DNA of 64,000 nucleotides from positions 3,968,001 to 4,032,000 of the forward strand of contig CAWAGA010000002.1 of assembly GCA_963781665.1 (NCBI GenBank), written 5' to 3'. This document shows positions 34,958-45,555 of this stretch, piece after piece (the first letter of the stretch is position 1; each line of letters opens with the position of its first letter). A program made the position numbers and the translations under genes. Source of the stretch: JAJYIW01 sp963781665 (GTDB lineage Bacteria; Chloroflexota; Anaerolineae; Anaerolineales; Anaerolineaceae). Under the pieces are notes generated by a model. It did no database searches. It worked only from the letters and a program-made list of their open reading frames with translations, and had not been told where the DNA came from.

Positions 34958-35615
34958 GTGGTCAAAACCATCACATATCTGGCATTTGCAGCAATTTTGT
35001 TGAGCATTTCGGGGTGTTCTTTCGAATCGCTTCAAATTTCGGGACCGCAGGATGGCAATAACCATAAGATTCTTTTTCAAGATGATTTTTCAGATCCATC
35101 GACTGGTTGGACATCCAATAATGAAAAAGACCTGATCATGGGGTTTGATAATGGACGCTACAGGATGTGGATCAACCGCCCGGATCTGGTTAATTGGTCG
35201 CTGGCGAACTTGAAGTTTTCCGATGTCCGCATTGAGGCGGATGTTTCCCGCCTGGGCGGACCTACCGATAACAACATGGGAATCCTTTGCCGATATACCG
35301 ATCCTGGCAATTTCTATGGATTCTTGATCAGCAGCGATGGTTATTATGGCATTAGCAAGCGCCAGGACGATAAATTTGAGATTATCGGTACTGATGGGAT
35401 GAAGTTCAGCCGCATCATTAACCTGGGGAACGCGGTCAACCACATCCAGGCTGATTGTGTTGGCGATACATTGACATTATCGGTTAACGGTGTGGAGCTG
35501 GTGCAGGCCCAGGATTTCGTCTTTTCCCACCGGTGACGTTGGTCTATTGGGTGGAAGTTACGCTCAACCAGGGGTTGACGTCATTTTCGATAATTTTATG
35601 GTAACTTCACAATAA
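34958..35615 (+). pseudogene. Lipoprotein with lectin-like domain, interrupted by a one-base insertion
   Basis: Begins at GTG 34958 with 'MVKTITYLAFAAILLSISGCS', a lipoprotein signal peptide with lipobox ending at Cys19. The remainder resembles the concanavalin-like beta-sandwich often seen in Chloroflexota lipoproteins ('DDFSDPSTGWTS', 'GILCRYTDPGNFYGFLISSDGYYGI'). The first frame stops at TGA 35534-35536, but dropping one base from the C-run at 35526-35528 (or the T-run before it) continues it as 'TGDVGLLGGSYAQPGVDVIFDN' to the TAA at 35613-35615, giving about 218 residues. The mtaB gene starts five bases later. Confidence 0.75.
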
Positions 35616-35619
35616 TGGT

Positions 35620-36957
35620 ATGAAAGTATATCTAGATTCTATTGGTTGTAGGTTAAATCAAAGCGAAATCGAACAATTTGCAAACCAATTCAGGGTAGCC
35701 GGGCACATTCTGGTCCCTAATCCTGGGGAAGCAGATCTGGTTGTGGTTAATACGTGTACGGTGACAACCAAGGCCGCTTCTGATTCGCGCCAAAAGGCAC
35801 GCCAGGCTGCTCATGCCGGTGCAAAAGATATCGTCTTGACGGGTTGTTGGGCAACCCTGGAGGAGAAAGCAGCCCTGGCGTTGCCCAGTGTGTCCCAGGT
35901 AATCTCGAATACCCGCAAAGATCGCCTCGTCCAAGATGTGCTAAAGCTAGACGTTAGCCAGGAAATATTCGATCGTGAACCGTTGGAGCGCCAGCCCCTG
36001 CCAGGCCTGCACCTGAGAACACGCGCTTTCATAAAAGTGCAGGATGGCTGTGATAACCACTGTACCTTTTGCATTACCAAAATCGCCCGAGGGGTAGGGC
36101 GAAGCCGTGAAGTTAAGCAGGTCATCGACGATATCCAGGCTGCTGTCCGTGGTGGAGCACATGAAGTCGTATTAACCGGCGTGCAGCTAGGATCGTGGGG
36201 TCAGGATTTCCCATCAAAAATGCACCTGGGACATTTGATAGAAAATATTCTTAAACAAACAGGTGTACAGAGATTGCGCCTTTCGTCATTAGAACCATGG
36301 AATCTCGAAGAAAACTTCTTCGATCTGTGGGATGACACACGCCTTTGCCGCCATCTACACCTTCCGCTGCAATCAGGGTCGGGGAGCGTTTTACGAAGGA
36401 TGGCTCGGAAAACAACCCCCGAGAAGTTTGCCAACCTGGTCGCAATGGCAAGAAAGACCTTTCCAAAATTGGCAATAACTACAGACATCATCGTTGGTTT
36501 TCCCGGAGAAACGGAAGCCGATTTTAAAGAAAGTCTGGATTTTGTCAGGCAAATTGGATTTGCTGCAGGCCACGTCTTCACGTATTCAGAAAGGCCGGGA
36601 ACACCGGCTGCTCGTTTCGATCAAAAAGTCCCTATGCCTGTCCGCAAGGAAAGGAATAAGATGATGCAATCGATCTTATCTTCGAGCGAAAGGGAATATC
36701 GGTTTAGTTTTTTGGGAATTGTTTCGGATGTATTGTGGGAATTGACCAGCAAGGTCACACGAGAAGGTTGGCAGCTTAGTGGATTAACGGATAATTACTT
36801 ACGGGTTTATGCAACCGCATCAGAACCACACTGGAATAAAATATCCACTGTTCAATTAACCGGATTGGTCAATAACGGGATGCAGGGGGAAATTATCGCC
36901 GGGCCAGGAATGCCAGAAAAATACTCAATCCATACAGCCCCATCAACGGAATCATAA
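35620..36957 (+). CDS. mtaB: tRNA t6A37 methylthiotransferase MtaB-type radical SAM enzyme
   Basis: A 445-residue methylthiotransferase. The N-terminal domain has cysteines in 'SIGCRLNQSE', 'VNTCTVT' and 'LTGCWATL' for the auxiliary iron-sulfur cluster. The radical SAM cluster motif is 'CDNHCTFCI', followed by 'VLTGVQLGSWG' and 'LHLPLQSGSGSVLRRM'. It adds a methylthio group to t6A at position 37 of tRNAs. The 3' end overlaps that of the convergent tatC by 65 bases. Confidence 0.92.
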   Translation: MKVYLDSIGCRLNQSEIEQFANQFRVAGHILVPNPGEADLVVVNTCTVTTKAASDSRQKARQAAHAGAKDIVLTGCWATLEEKAALALPSVSQVISNTRKDRLVQDVLKLDVSQEIFDREPLERQPLPGLHLRTRAFIKVQDGCDNHCTFCITKIARGVGRSREVKQVIDDIQAAVRGGAHEVVLTGVQLGSWGQDFPSKMHLGHLIENILKQTGVQRLRLSSLEPWNLEENFFDLWDDTRLCRHLHLPLQSGSGSVLRRMARKTTPEKFANLVAMARKTFPKLAITTDIIVGFPGETEADFKESLDFVRQIGFAAGHVFTYSERPGTPAARFDQKVPMPVRKERNKMMQSILSSSEREYRFSFLGIVSDVLWELTSKVTREGWQLSGLTDNYLRVYATASEPHWNKISTVQLTGLVNNGMQGEIIAGPGMPEKYSIHTAPSTES

Positions 36958-37598
36958 GCAGCGACATATTGACCGGATCGACCGTGGGGGTGACGACGGC
37001 AGCAATGACAGCAATGATCACAATAGCGATCCGCCATTGTTTTGCCAGCATCGAGGCGCTTACAACTTTCAATTTGGCCAATACAAACATTATTAATGGA
37101 GTTTCAAAACTGATGCCAATCCAAAACATCAAGTTGGTAACAAAATTAATATCAGTTCGATATTGAGGGTCTGGTTAAAACACCCAGAAAAGTAGTCAAG
37201 AAGGGAATTGCCCTAGGAAGCATGACCTTGAAAGAGAAAAGTACCCCACCGAAAAACAATAAGCTGGCGAATGGGACTGCAATATAGACCCATTTTCTTT
37301 CTTTATCGGTCAGGCCAGGTAGGATGAACAACAATAATTCGTAAACAATCACCGGCATTGAGAGGATCACACCGCCCATTAACGCTACCCGCATGAAAAC
37401 ACCCACATTTTCAGTGACCTGAATTGCCTGCAGGTTCTGCAATCCGCCGACCGGTTCAGCCAGGATATCGATGAAACGGTTAGCGACCAGGAAGCTTGCG
37501 GCAGTCATGATTGCCAACGCAATCACGGCCGTAAATAGCCTGCGTCGCAGTTCATTGAGATGATCCCAGATGGTCATTTCGGAGTTATCTTCGCCCAT
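36893..37598 (-). pseudogene. tatC: Twin-arginine translocase TatC, interrupted by a one-base insertion
   Basis: On the minus strand the protein begins 'MTIWDHLNELRRRLF' after a short N-terminal stretch and contains 'FMRVALMGGVILSMPVIVYELLLFILPGL', all typical of TatC, the membrane receptor for twin-arginine signal peptides. The frame ends early after 'TRPSISN'. Removing one base of the G-run at 37167-37169 (C-run on the coding strand) continues it through 'INFVTNLMFWIGISFETPLIMF' and 'VVTPTVDPVNMSLLMIPL' to 36893, for about 234 residues, the normal TatC length. The Tat genes tatA and tatB-like lie near 43 kb, not beside it. Confidence 0.85.
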
Positions 37599-37816
37599 AT
37601 TTCTCCTGGTAATTCATCGTTTTCATATCCTGGGATTAACCAGAAAAATGAAACGAAAGAGGATTTTAACCGTCATTTCTAGGGGAAAATTGTTTACAGG
37701 TATAATCATGAAGAAAATATTTAGGACACATATTTTCGCGATACTTTTTCGGAATTTAGTATAACCGATTTATTTTAATTTCTGTGTTAATTACAGCGAT
37801 ATCGGAGATGAAAACC

Positions 37817-40800
37817 ATGAAAGATACAAGGCGTTGGACAGGCCAGAAAATTGCCAGTCGTTTGCCGCTCATCGAAAATCTCGTTTACCGGAAAAAGGAA
37901 ATTCTCGCTCCTTTCTATCACCACCCACTGATGACCTTCTCTGATTTTTTCGGGATGGATCTGCACCAGGAAAGTGACGAATGGACAAAAATCCCTTATG
38001 ACTCCTACTGGGGTGAATGGTACTCGAATTTCATTCTTAAAAGTCGCTTTAGAATTCCTGATGGCTGGGATGCTGATGTCCTGACAGCATTGTATTTGCC
38101 ATTGGGAGAATCGGGAGATTTTTGCCATCCCGAGGCATTGGTATTCATCGACGGCGAACAACAGGCATCGTGTGACCGTTTCCATCAAGAAATCCTCTTG
38201 CCGCAATCACTATTCGATTCGTCAGAACATTTATTAACCCTGGCAGGCTGGACTGGTATTGGCGACGTCGCCAAAGGATTAAGCACGAAGCTTTATATAG
38301 GCCCCTGTTTTGTGGTGCAGATCGACCAACCCACCCGCGATTTTCTGGCTTATGCTCGTGTAGCCCTGGGAATATTCGAAAACCTGGATGAAAATGAACC
38401 TTCTCGCTGGCGATTACTTAATGCCCTTGATGAGGCTTTCAAGTGCATCGATTTGGCAGAACCTGCTGGTGGTGAAGCTTTTTACCTGAGTGTTCCTGCA
38501 GCTCTGCAGAACCTGGTCTCTGGGATACAGGCTGCCGGAGCTCCCATGGATATCGATGTGTATGCAGCCGGTCACGCTCATATCGATGTTGCCTGGTCGT
38601 GGCCCTTGGAACAAACCCGGCGAAAGGCCAGGCACACTTTCCAATCCGTGCTCAAGCTGATGGAGCAGTTTCCTGATTTTAAATTCACTCAAAGCCAACC
38701 TCAACTATACGATTTCGTCCGTAATGATGCGCCGCAATTATTTGCAGCGATTAAAAATCGTATTCGCGAAGGCAGGTGGGAGCCGATCGGCGGGATGTGG
38801 GTTGAAGCTGATTGCAACCTCACCGGTGGAGAGTCATTAGCCCGCCAGTTTTTGTTGGGTAGACGCTTTTTCAAGGAGCATTTTGGCGAGGAAGCTGATT
38901 CTAAAGTGTTATGGCTCCCGGATGTGTTCGGATATGCCTGGAATCTTCCACAGCTGATCAAGCAAGCCGGACTCGAATATTTCTTCACAATTAAGATCGG
39001 ATGGAACCAGTATAACCGTTTGCCCTACGATAGTTTTTGGTGGCAGGGTTTGGATGGCACCAGGGTGCTTACCCATTTTAGCCCGACCCCCGAAGCAGGA
39101 TCCATTGATTCTGGGCATGGGGCCAGCACCTATAATGCAGCCGTTCTTCCGGTTCAAGCCTTGGGAAGCTGGACCAATTTCCAACAAAAGGATTTGGCAG
39201 CTCCAGATAAAAGCCTTCCTGTATTGATGGTCTATGGGTATGGCGATGGCGGGGGCGGTCCGACTCTGTGAAATGCTAGAGAACCTGGACATCATGTCCA
39301 AATTCCCAGCAACACCGCGCTTGATCCCTGCCAAGGTCTCCGACTTTTTTAAAAAATTGGAGCTTGAGCAGGGTGATTCGTTGCCGACCTGGAATGGTGA
39401 GTTGTATCTCGAACTTCATCGTGGTACCTATACAACTCAGAGTTGTAACAAGCGCGCCAACCGTAAAAGTGAATTTAATTTGCACGATGCCGAATTTATT
39501 GCGTCAGTTGCTACCCAAGTTGCGCCAGGTTTTGATTATCCAATCGATGATTTAAATCATTGCTGGGAAATTGTTTGCCTCAACCAGTTCCACGATATCA
39601 TACCGGGCAGCAGCGTAACGCAGGTCTATTACGAATCCCTGGAGCAGTACAGTCAAGTCGATAAAACACTTGAGGATGTCCGGTCTAAAGCCTTCAAGGC
39701 GATTGTCAATTCACTCGCCATTCAAAGCGATATGGGACTGAAATCCTTGCTCATGATTAACCCAACTTCCTTCACCAGAAATGATCTGGCATTCTGGCCT
39801 GGTCATATTCCGGCTGAGGTTGCGCTCGCTTGCCAGGGTCGCCAGGTGATGTTCCAGGAAAGCCAGGATGGCACCTGGATTTGGCTGGAATACTGCCTGC
39901 CATACAGCATCAACCAATTGAAAATCGTCGCCGGCGATTCATTGAGATTATGGGACGAAAGAATTGGAACCCACCTGGTTGCATCTGCAGATAGGTTGGA
40001 AAATGATTTGATCAGGGTCGAGATCAACCAGGAAGGTGATATCACTCGGATATTTGACAAAGTTGCCCAACGGGAGGTGCTTCCAGAAGGGGCGATTGCT
40101 AACCAATTCCAGGCATTTGAAGACCGGCCTTTAAATTGGGATGCGTGGGATGTAGATATTTTTTATGACGATCGAATGTGGCTGAGCGAGCCGGCTGAGT
40201 TGATCGAGGTGATTGCAGCTGGGCCGTTGTACGCGGCAATCAAGATAAAGAGAAAAATAAGAAACAGTGAATATACCCAGGTGATATCGTTAGGTTTTAA
40301 TACTACTCGCCTGGATTTTGATACCCACATCAATTGGCAAGAGAAGCATGTATTACTGAAAGTGGCTTTTCCAGTCGATATTTTATCTCCGACAGCAACC
40401 TATGAAATCCAATGGGGGAATGTCGAACGACCTACCCATCGTAACACAAGCTGGGATTGGGCCAGGTTCGAAACCTGCGCTCAGAAATGGGTTGATTTGA
40501 GCGAAGGTGGATATGGCGTGAGCTTGCTGAATGATTGTAAATACGGGCACGATATCTACATGAATGTGATGCGTATCAGTCTTTTACGCAGCCCTACTTT
40601 GCCAGACCCGGTTGCAGATGAAGGGGAGCATCAATTTGTTTACAGTTTATTCCCCCATCCGGGCAGGTGGGACACCCCATCGGTCTCGGCTGCTTACGGT
40701 CTAAACGATCGGTTAATGGTCGTCGATTGCAGTGATTATGTTGACCACCACAGCACCCAAATCGACACCAAACACAAATTGACCAATATAGGGCCTTTTA

Positions 40801-41060
40801 TTCAAGCCGATGCCGAAAATATCATCATCGAAACGATCAAACAAGCCGAGGATGGAAACGGGGTAATTGTTCGGTTTTATGAATATAAACGTTGCCGGAG
40901 TTGGATTACATTGACTGCAGGTTTTTCGATTAAACATGCCTGGAAGACCAATATCTTGGAAGAGAACCAGGAATCAATTTCTGTTGCAGGGAATAAAATA
41001 CGGGTTTATGTCCACCCTTATGAAATTGTGACCCTCAGGCTGGTACCGCCCTCAAGTTAG
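37817..41060 (+). pseudogene. GH38 alpha-mannosidase, interrupted by a one-base insertion
   Basis: About 1080 residues after repair. The catalytic domain contains 'AAGHAHIDVAWSWPLEQTRRKARHTFQSVLKLME', 'GGMWVEADCNLTGGESL' with the nucleophile Asp, and 'WLPDVFGYAWNLPQ'; a metal-site 'YGYGDGGGGPT' follows. There TGA 39269-39271 ends the first frame; deleting T39267 restores 'GPTREMLENLDIM', the family sequence, and the frame then runs to 41060 through 'CLNQFHDIIPGSSV' and the C-terminal beta domains. ATG 37817 has GGAG at 37804-37807; in-frame codons at 37784 and 37808 are less likely. It has no signal peptide, so it probably processes imported mannosides. It overlaps the end of the convergent ldh gene by nine bases. 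Confidence 0.88.
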
Positions 41061-42014
41061 ATCAATGTTAGCCAGAAGCTGCTTTAGCACCTGGGCAGAT
41101 TGTTGGATCCCCACGATTTCTCGGTCGTCAAGATCGAGGCGTAAGGAGCGTTCAATTCCCCCTGCGTCGATGACGGCAGGCATGCTCAAATACACGTCAT
41201 CCATGCCATAATAATCGTTTATAAGGTTGGAGAGCGTGAGAACTGTGTTCTGATCGCGCAATATGGCTTCCAGAATTCGGGTTAACCCTGAGGCAATCGC
41301 AAAATATGTTGCACCTTTACGCTGTATGATCTCATACGCAGCATCGCGGGTTTGCCTGAAAATCTCGGTCCTATTTGAATCGCTGCAGCTTAGGTTGTTT
41401 GCCAGGCAGAAATCATTTAATCGCATTCCGGCAATATTCGCTAACGACCATACCGGCACCTCACTGTCACCATGCTCACCGATGATATAGGCGTGAACGC
41501 TCCTCGCATCCACACCAAAATATTGGCTGAGTAAATATCGAAAACGGGCCGTATCGAGGATGGTTCCAGACCCTATCACTCGGGCAGCTGGTAATCCCGA
41601 AATTTTCCAGGCCGCATAAGAAAGGATATCAACCGGGTTCGATGTTAATAATAAAAATCCTTCTGGATTGTATTTGACAACTTGCGGAATGATATTCTTG
41701 AGGATATTGATATTTCTGGCAACTAAGTCAAGTCGGGTCTCACCGGGTTTTTGGTTTGCGCCGGCGGTGATGACCGTTATGACTGCCCCTTTACAATCTT
41801 CGTAAGTGCCGGCCCATATACGTGTGGGATGCGCAAAAGGAACGGCATGGTTTAGATCCATGCCTTCGCCAATCGCCTTTTCAGGGTTGGAATCAATCAA
41901 GACAATTTCAGCGGCTAAGCCGCTCAATAAGAGGGAATAAGCAAAAGTCGCACCGACAAAACCCGCCCCTACAACCGCAATGCGCACCAGTTGGCGGGTG
42001 GCATTATCCTTCAT
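41052..42014 (-). CDS. ldh: L-lactate dehydrogenase
   Basis: A 320-residue NAD-dependent 2-hydroxyacid dehydrogenase of the LDH/MDH family: 'IAVVGAGFVGATFAYSLLLSG' Rossmann motif, 'GANQKPGETRLDLVARN', 'SGTILDTARFRYLL' and 'IGEHGDSEVPVWS' with the catalytic His. The specificity residue in the active-site loop is Gln (AGANQKPG), which favours pyruvate/lactate over oxaloacetate/malate. It overlaps the end of the upstream tatB-like gene by 11 bases. Confidence 0.92.
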   Translation of the reverse strand: MKDNATRQLVRIAVVGAGFVGATFAYSLLLSGLAAEIVLIDSNPEKAIGEGMDLNHAVPFAHPTRIWAGTYEDCKGAVITVITAGANQKPGETRLDLVARNINILKNIIPQVVKYNPEGFLLLTSNPVDILSYAAWKISGLPAARVIGSGTILDTARFRYLLSQYFGVDARSVHAYIIGEHGDSEVPVWSLANIAGMRLNDFCLANNLSCSDSNRTEIFRQTRDAAYEIIQRKGATYFAIASGLTRILEAILRDQNTVLTLSNLINDYYGMDDVYLSMPAVIDAGGIERSLRLDLDDREIVGIQQSAQVLKQLLANIDLT

Positions 42015-42981
42015 TTTTTGAACGGCCGTTTTCGTGGGGAGTCAGCGTTTCGGCAATTAATTCATCTGGCTTATCCACTGGACCGGTCTTTGCGGTTTTG
42101 CGTTTCTTCCTGGTCTCGGGTTTAATTTCCGTCGAGATTGGGCCTGCATCGAGCTGGACCGATTCTTTAGACAATGGTTTGTGAGAGAGGGATGGATCGG
42201 AAGCCTCTGGTTTAGAGGAGTTGTCTTCTGGTGTAACCTTTGGCTTTCTGGTACGTCGTTTCGGCTGGGGAGCAGTGATATCACCTGGTTGTTCTTCAGC
42301 TAATGGTGTGCTCTTGGTGAGCGGTGTAACGATGGATTGAGACTCATCAACTTCAGGCTCTTCCACTGCCCGAGAAATTTGGAGTTGGTCAAACTCAACT
42401 ATAAGAGGTTTGGGAGAATTTTCAACCTCATCCTGTCGTCCCACCGGTTCTACCTGGCTGGGTGAATAGTCAAAATCAACCTGTAAGGGAGCAGCATCTA
42501 TCGTACCAGGTTCGATACTGCCCACAAGTGGCTGCCCCGGTTCTGTCTCGACCGGGTCAGATTCGACCGGGGTGACATCGACGACTTCATCCGCAGTGTC
42601 TGGTGGTTTTAAAGGCTGCGTGACCGGTTTTCCGGCTGATGCGACAGCAGATTTAATGTCGATTTTTGGAACTTCGATGGGTTCAATTTCGACTGTAAGC
42701 TGTTTCGCCGCTTCGTTCATCATCTGCTTTGGCGCTTGTGCAACCTTCTTGATTTCAGAAATATCTTCTTCCAGACCTGTTTCCTGAATGATCCGGGTAG
42801 GTAGGTTTCTGATTTCACGAGAAGTATCCATGACATCGCCCCACATAGGCGATCGGACAAGCTGGCGGATGAATGTCCCTACTTTGCGCGCTGTCTTTAA
42901 CATCTCCTCTGGGCCGAGCACAAGGAGCATGATAATGATAATAAGTAGGAATTCGAGCGGGCCAATTCCAAAGATTTCCAT
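42004..42981 (-). CDS. TatB-like twin-arginine translocase protein with very long acidic tail
   Basis: About 325 residues on the minus strand. Residues 1-75 are a TatA/B domain: 'MEIFGIGPLEFLLIIIIMLLVLGPEEM' (short membrane helix with the hinge Gly-Pro), then an amphipathic helix. The remaining ~250 residues are a low-complexity, Pro/Glu/Asp/Ser-rich tail ending in a basic stretch, about twice the size of a usual TatB. Start at ATG 42981 is preferred; ATG 42990 is also in frame. It lies between tatA and ldh on the same strand. The role of the tail is unknown. Confidence 0.8.
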   Translation of the reverse strand: MEIFGIGPLEFLLIIIIMLLVLGPEEMLKTARKVGTFIRQLVRSPMWGDVMDTSREIRNLPTRIIQETGLEEDISEIKKVAQAPKQMMNEAAKQLTVEIEPIEVPKIDIKSAVASAGKPVTQPLKPPDTADEVVDVTPVESDPVETEPGQPLVGSIEPGTIDAAPLQVDFDYSPSQVEPVGRQDEVENSPKPLIVEFDQLQISRAVEEPEVDESQSIVTPLTKSTPLAEEQPGDITAPQPKRRTRKPKVTPEDNSSKPEASDPSLSHKPLSKESVQLDAGPISTEIKPETRKKRKTAKTGPVDKPDELIAETLTPHENGRSKNEG

Positions 42982-43112
42982 AATCACCATATCATGGGTC
43001 ACCAAACAGTGACGACCAATAAAAATTATCCTGGTTGATGACCCAGTATTTTGTTTTTGAGAGAACTATCCAGCAAATAAAAGTAGTAAAAATTCGTTAT
43101 TTTACCAGTAGG

Positions 43113-43304
43113 TTATTCCTTAGTAGCTTTTTCTTCTTCTTTAACAGTTTCCCCTGAGGGATTATCCTTATCACCTTGTAGGCCATCTTTGAAGGCACGG
43201 ATGCCGCCACCCAATTCACCTGCAATTTTCCCGATTCGTCCAACTCCGAAGAGGATGACGACGATAACCAGGATGATAATTAGTTCGGTAGGTCCTAAGC
43301 GCAT
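43113..43304 (-). CDS. tatA: Twin-arginine translocase subunit TatA
   Basis: A 63-residue protein: 'MRLGPTELIIILVIVVILFG' membrane helix, then 'RIGKIAGELGGGIRAFKDGL' amphipathic helix and a charged tail, the standard TatA plan. AAGGAG precedes the ATG. TatA oligomers form the transport path for folded proteins. It is followed on the same strand by the TatB-like gene; tatC is six kilobases away. Confidence 0.93.
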   Translation of the reverse strand: MRLGPTELIIILVIVVILFGVGRIGKIAGELGGGIRAFKDGLQGDKDNPSGETVKEEEKATKE

Positions 43305-43379
43305 AACAATTCTCCTTAATCGTGATAGTAAGTACTGCTATTATGGCCCTAAGCAAAACTATTATAACCGATTGCGCAA

Positions 43380-43399
43380 GGGTAAATAGACATTTACCC
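43380..43399. repeat. Perfect inverted repeat between tatA and the kimA-like gene
   Basis: GGGTAAAT (43380-43387) and ATTTACCC (43392-43399) flank AGAC. The right half, extended to ATTTACCCGAA, recurs exactly at 43554-43564 just before the transporter gene. This could be a regulator-binding site for the divergent promoters. Confidence 0.45.
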
Positions 43400-43486
43400 G
43401 AAAATCACCCAATTTCAATGATCTTTGATATATCTTGGATATTAAATCCCCCTGGAGGTTGGGGGAACAAAAATCGTTTATATATT

Positions 43487-43508
43487 CCAATTAATAAATT
43501 GGTATAAT
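43487..43508 (+). promoter_or_regulatory. Palindrome overlapping a TATAAT -10 before the potassium transporter
   Basis: CCAATT (43487-43492) and AATTGG (43497-43502) are an exact inverted repeat ending one base before TATAAT (43503-43508). The palindrome fills part of the promoter spacer, the usual place for a repressor operator. No ydaO-type riboswitch is seen in the leader. Confidence 0.5.
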
Positions 43509-43582
43509 CCTTAGTAGATGTAAGCAGTAATTCATCTAATGATAATTCGATTTATTTACCCGAAGGTCTTAAATATCGATCT

Positions 43583-45523
43583 ATGAATAATTATGACGAA
43601 GAGGTCGGTTCGCCCGTTCAATATCGAACCGCGGACTATCAGCCGCCTCACTCCTGGCGCACCTGGTTAATTGGCCGCCCGTTAGCGACGGCTGATGCAC
43701 CCCATCAAACCATTGGGAAATTCATTGGACTGGCTGTTTTTTCGTCCGATGCAATTTCGTCAACGGCCTACGCCACCCAGGAAATGTTGGTTGTCCTGGC
43801 AGCTGTGGGGAGCAGCGCATTTGGATTATCTGTACCGATTTCGATCTCCATCGTCATCTTGTTATCGGTCCTGATCCTATCTTATCGCCAGACGATTCAC
43901 GCATATCCCGACGGAGGTGGGGCGTATATTGTAGCTCGAGATAACCTCGGTGAACTGCCTGCATTAACCGCTGCTGCAGCTCTATTAATGGACTACGTTC
44001 TAACTGTAGCGGTCTCGGTTTCTTCCGGGATTGCCCAGATCGTCTCGGCCTTTCCAGAGCTGTACCCTCATCGAGTCATATTGTCAATGATAATCGTTTT
44101 GCTTATCATGGTTGTCAATTTGCGTGGGGTCAGGGAGTCGGGCATTTTTTTTGCAATTCCGACCTATTATTTCATTGTCATGTTAGTCTTCACAATCGGG
44201 GTCGGCCTCTTTCGCTATTTCACCGGCACCTTACCCCCAGTCACTGACCCGCCTTCAATGGAAATGACCATCACCCAGGGATTGACCGCCTTTCTGATCT
44301 TGAGGTCATTTGCCAATGGTTCGACCACACTTACCGGGGTCGAAGCAATTTCAAACGGGATTACAGCATTCAAGGAGCCCCGCAGTGTCAATGCATCCAA
44401 GACACTGGTGTGGATGGCCTGCATCCTCGGTTCCGGCGTCCTTGGGATTACTTTCATTTCATCAAAGATCGGCGCAGTGCCATCTGAATTCGAAACAGTC
44501 ATCTCCCAACTTGCCCGTACAGTTTTTGATGGACGGGGATTTTTATACCTGGCAATGATTATTGGAACGATGGTTATCTTATTCATGGCTGCCAATACCT
44601 CATTCGCCGGTTTTCCGAGGTTAGGAGCCATGGTATCAACTGATGGCTTTTTGCCTCGCCAGTTAACTTATCGTGGCAGCCGCCTGGTTTATTCCCACGG
44701 GATCATGGCTTTAGCCTTGCTCGCCTGCCTATTAATTGTGATCTTCCAGGCCAGTGTGACAAATTTGATCCCGCTGTATGCAATCGGCGTCTTTATTTCG
44801 TTCACTTTATCGCAGGCAGGTATGGCTCATCGATGGTGGAAATCTGGCCAAATGAAACCCGGTGAGGAGAAAAAAGAACGGGGCTCAACGCTTCGCTATG
44901 GCACCGGCTGGTATGTAAAAATGCTTATTAACGGTTTCGGCGCTTTTTGCACTGCAATCGTAACCTTAGTATTCGCCATTACCAAGTTCGTCGAAGGAGC
45001 TTACCTGGTAATCATCCTTACCCCGATCCTCGTAATAATCTTCTATTCCATCAACCGCCATTACACCCACCTTGCCAGCCATTTAACCCTTGAAAGCGTA
45101 GAACCGCATCCACCAATCTCGCGCCACCGGGTTATCCTGGCTATCAGCGGCGTCCATCAAGGGACTCTGGCTGCTTTGCGGTATGCCCGTACGCTTTCTG
45201 ATGACATCACCGCGGTTCATGTGTCGATTGATAAAACGGAAAGCGAGAAAATCAAACGTAAATGGGATATTTGGGGAGAAGGAATTCGCCTGGTGATATT
45301 GGATTCCCCCTACCGCTTATTCCTCGAGCCCATGCTCCAATACATTGAGGATTTGGATACACACCGAAATCCCAATGAAATTATTACGATCGTGGTTCCC
45401 CAGTTTATTCCACGCCATTGGTGGACCAACTATTTACACACGCGTACCGCAGATGCGTTGAGATCAGCGCTCTTCTTTATGAAGAATATCGTTATCACTG
45501 ATGTACCGTACCAGATTGATTAA
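43583..45523 (+). CDS. KimA-like APC-superfamily potassium transporter
   Basis: A 646-residue protein with about twelve membrane segments. The start of the core, 'FSSDAISSTAYATQEMLVVLAAVG', and 'YRQTIHAYPDGGGAYIVARDNLG' strongly resemble KimA (YdaO), the high-affinity potassium importer. A cytoplasmic C-terminal domain from about residue 500 ('RHRVILAISGVHQGTLAALRYARTL') resembles the universal-stress-like fold that binds c-di-AMP in KimA. Two TrkA-type regulatory genes follow directly, supporting potassium rather than amino-acid transport. Ion specificity is inferred. Confidence 0.8.
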   Translation: MNNYDEEVGSPVQYRTADYQPPHSWRTWLIGRPLATADAPHQTIGKFIGLAVFSSDAISSTAYATQEMLVVLAAVGSSAFGLSVPISISIVILLSVLILSYRQTIHAYPDGGGAYIVARDNLGELPALTAAAALLMDYVLTVAVSVSSGIAQIVSAFPELYPHRVILSMIIVLLIMVVNLRGVRESGIFFAIPTYYFIVMLVFTIGVGLFRYFTGTLPPVTDPPSMEMTITQGLTAFLILRSFANGSTTLTGVEAISNGITAFKEPRSVNASKTLVWMACILGSGVLGITFISSKIGAVPSEFETVISQLARTVFDGRGFLYLAMIIGTMVILFMAANTSFAGFPRLGAMVSTDGFLPRQLTYRGSRLVYSHGIMALALLACLLIVIFQASVTNLIPLYAIGVFISFTLSQAGMAHRWWKSGQMKPGEEKKERGSTLRYGTGWYVKMLINGFGAFCTAIVTLVFAITKFVEGAYLVIILTPILVIIFYSINRHYTHLASHLTLESVEPHPPISRHRVILAISGVHQGTLAALRYARTLSDDITAVHVSIDKTESEKIKRKWDIWGEGIRLVILDSPYRLFLEPMLQYIEDLDTHRNPNEIITIVVPQFIPRHWWTNYLHTRTADALRSALFFMKNIVITDVPYQID

Positions 45524-45555
45524 TTCCCGGTTGGAGCTGAAGAAAGTTAGAAAAT

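Noticed and set aside
43305..43582. c-di-AMP (ydaO) riboswitch upstream of the KimA-like gene
   Set aside because: Expected from Bacillus kimA, but none of its conserved segments is visible; only short inverted repeats are found.
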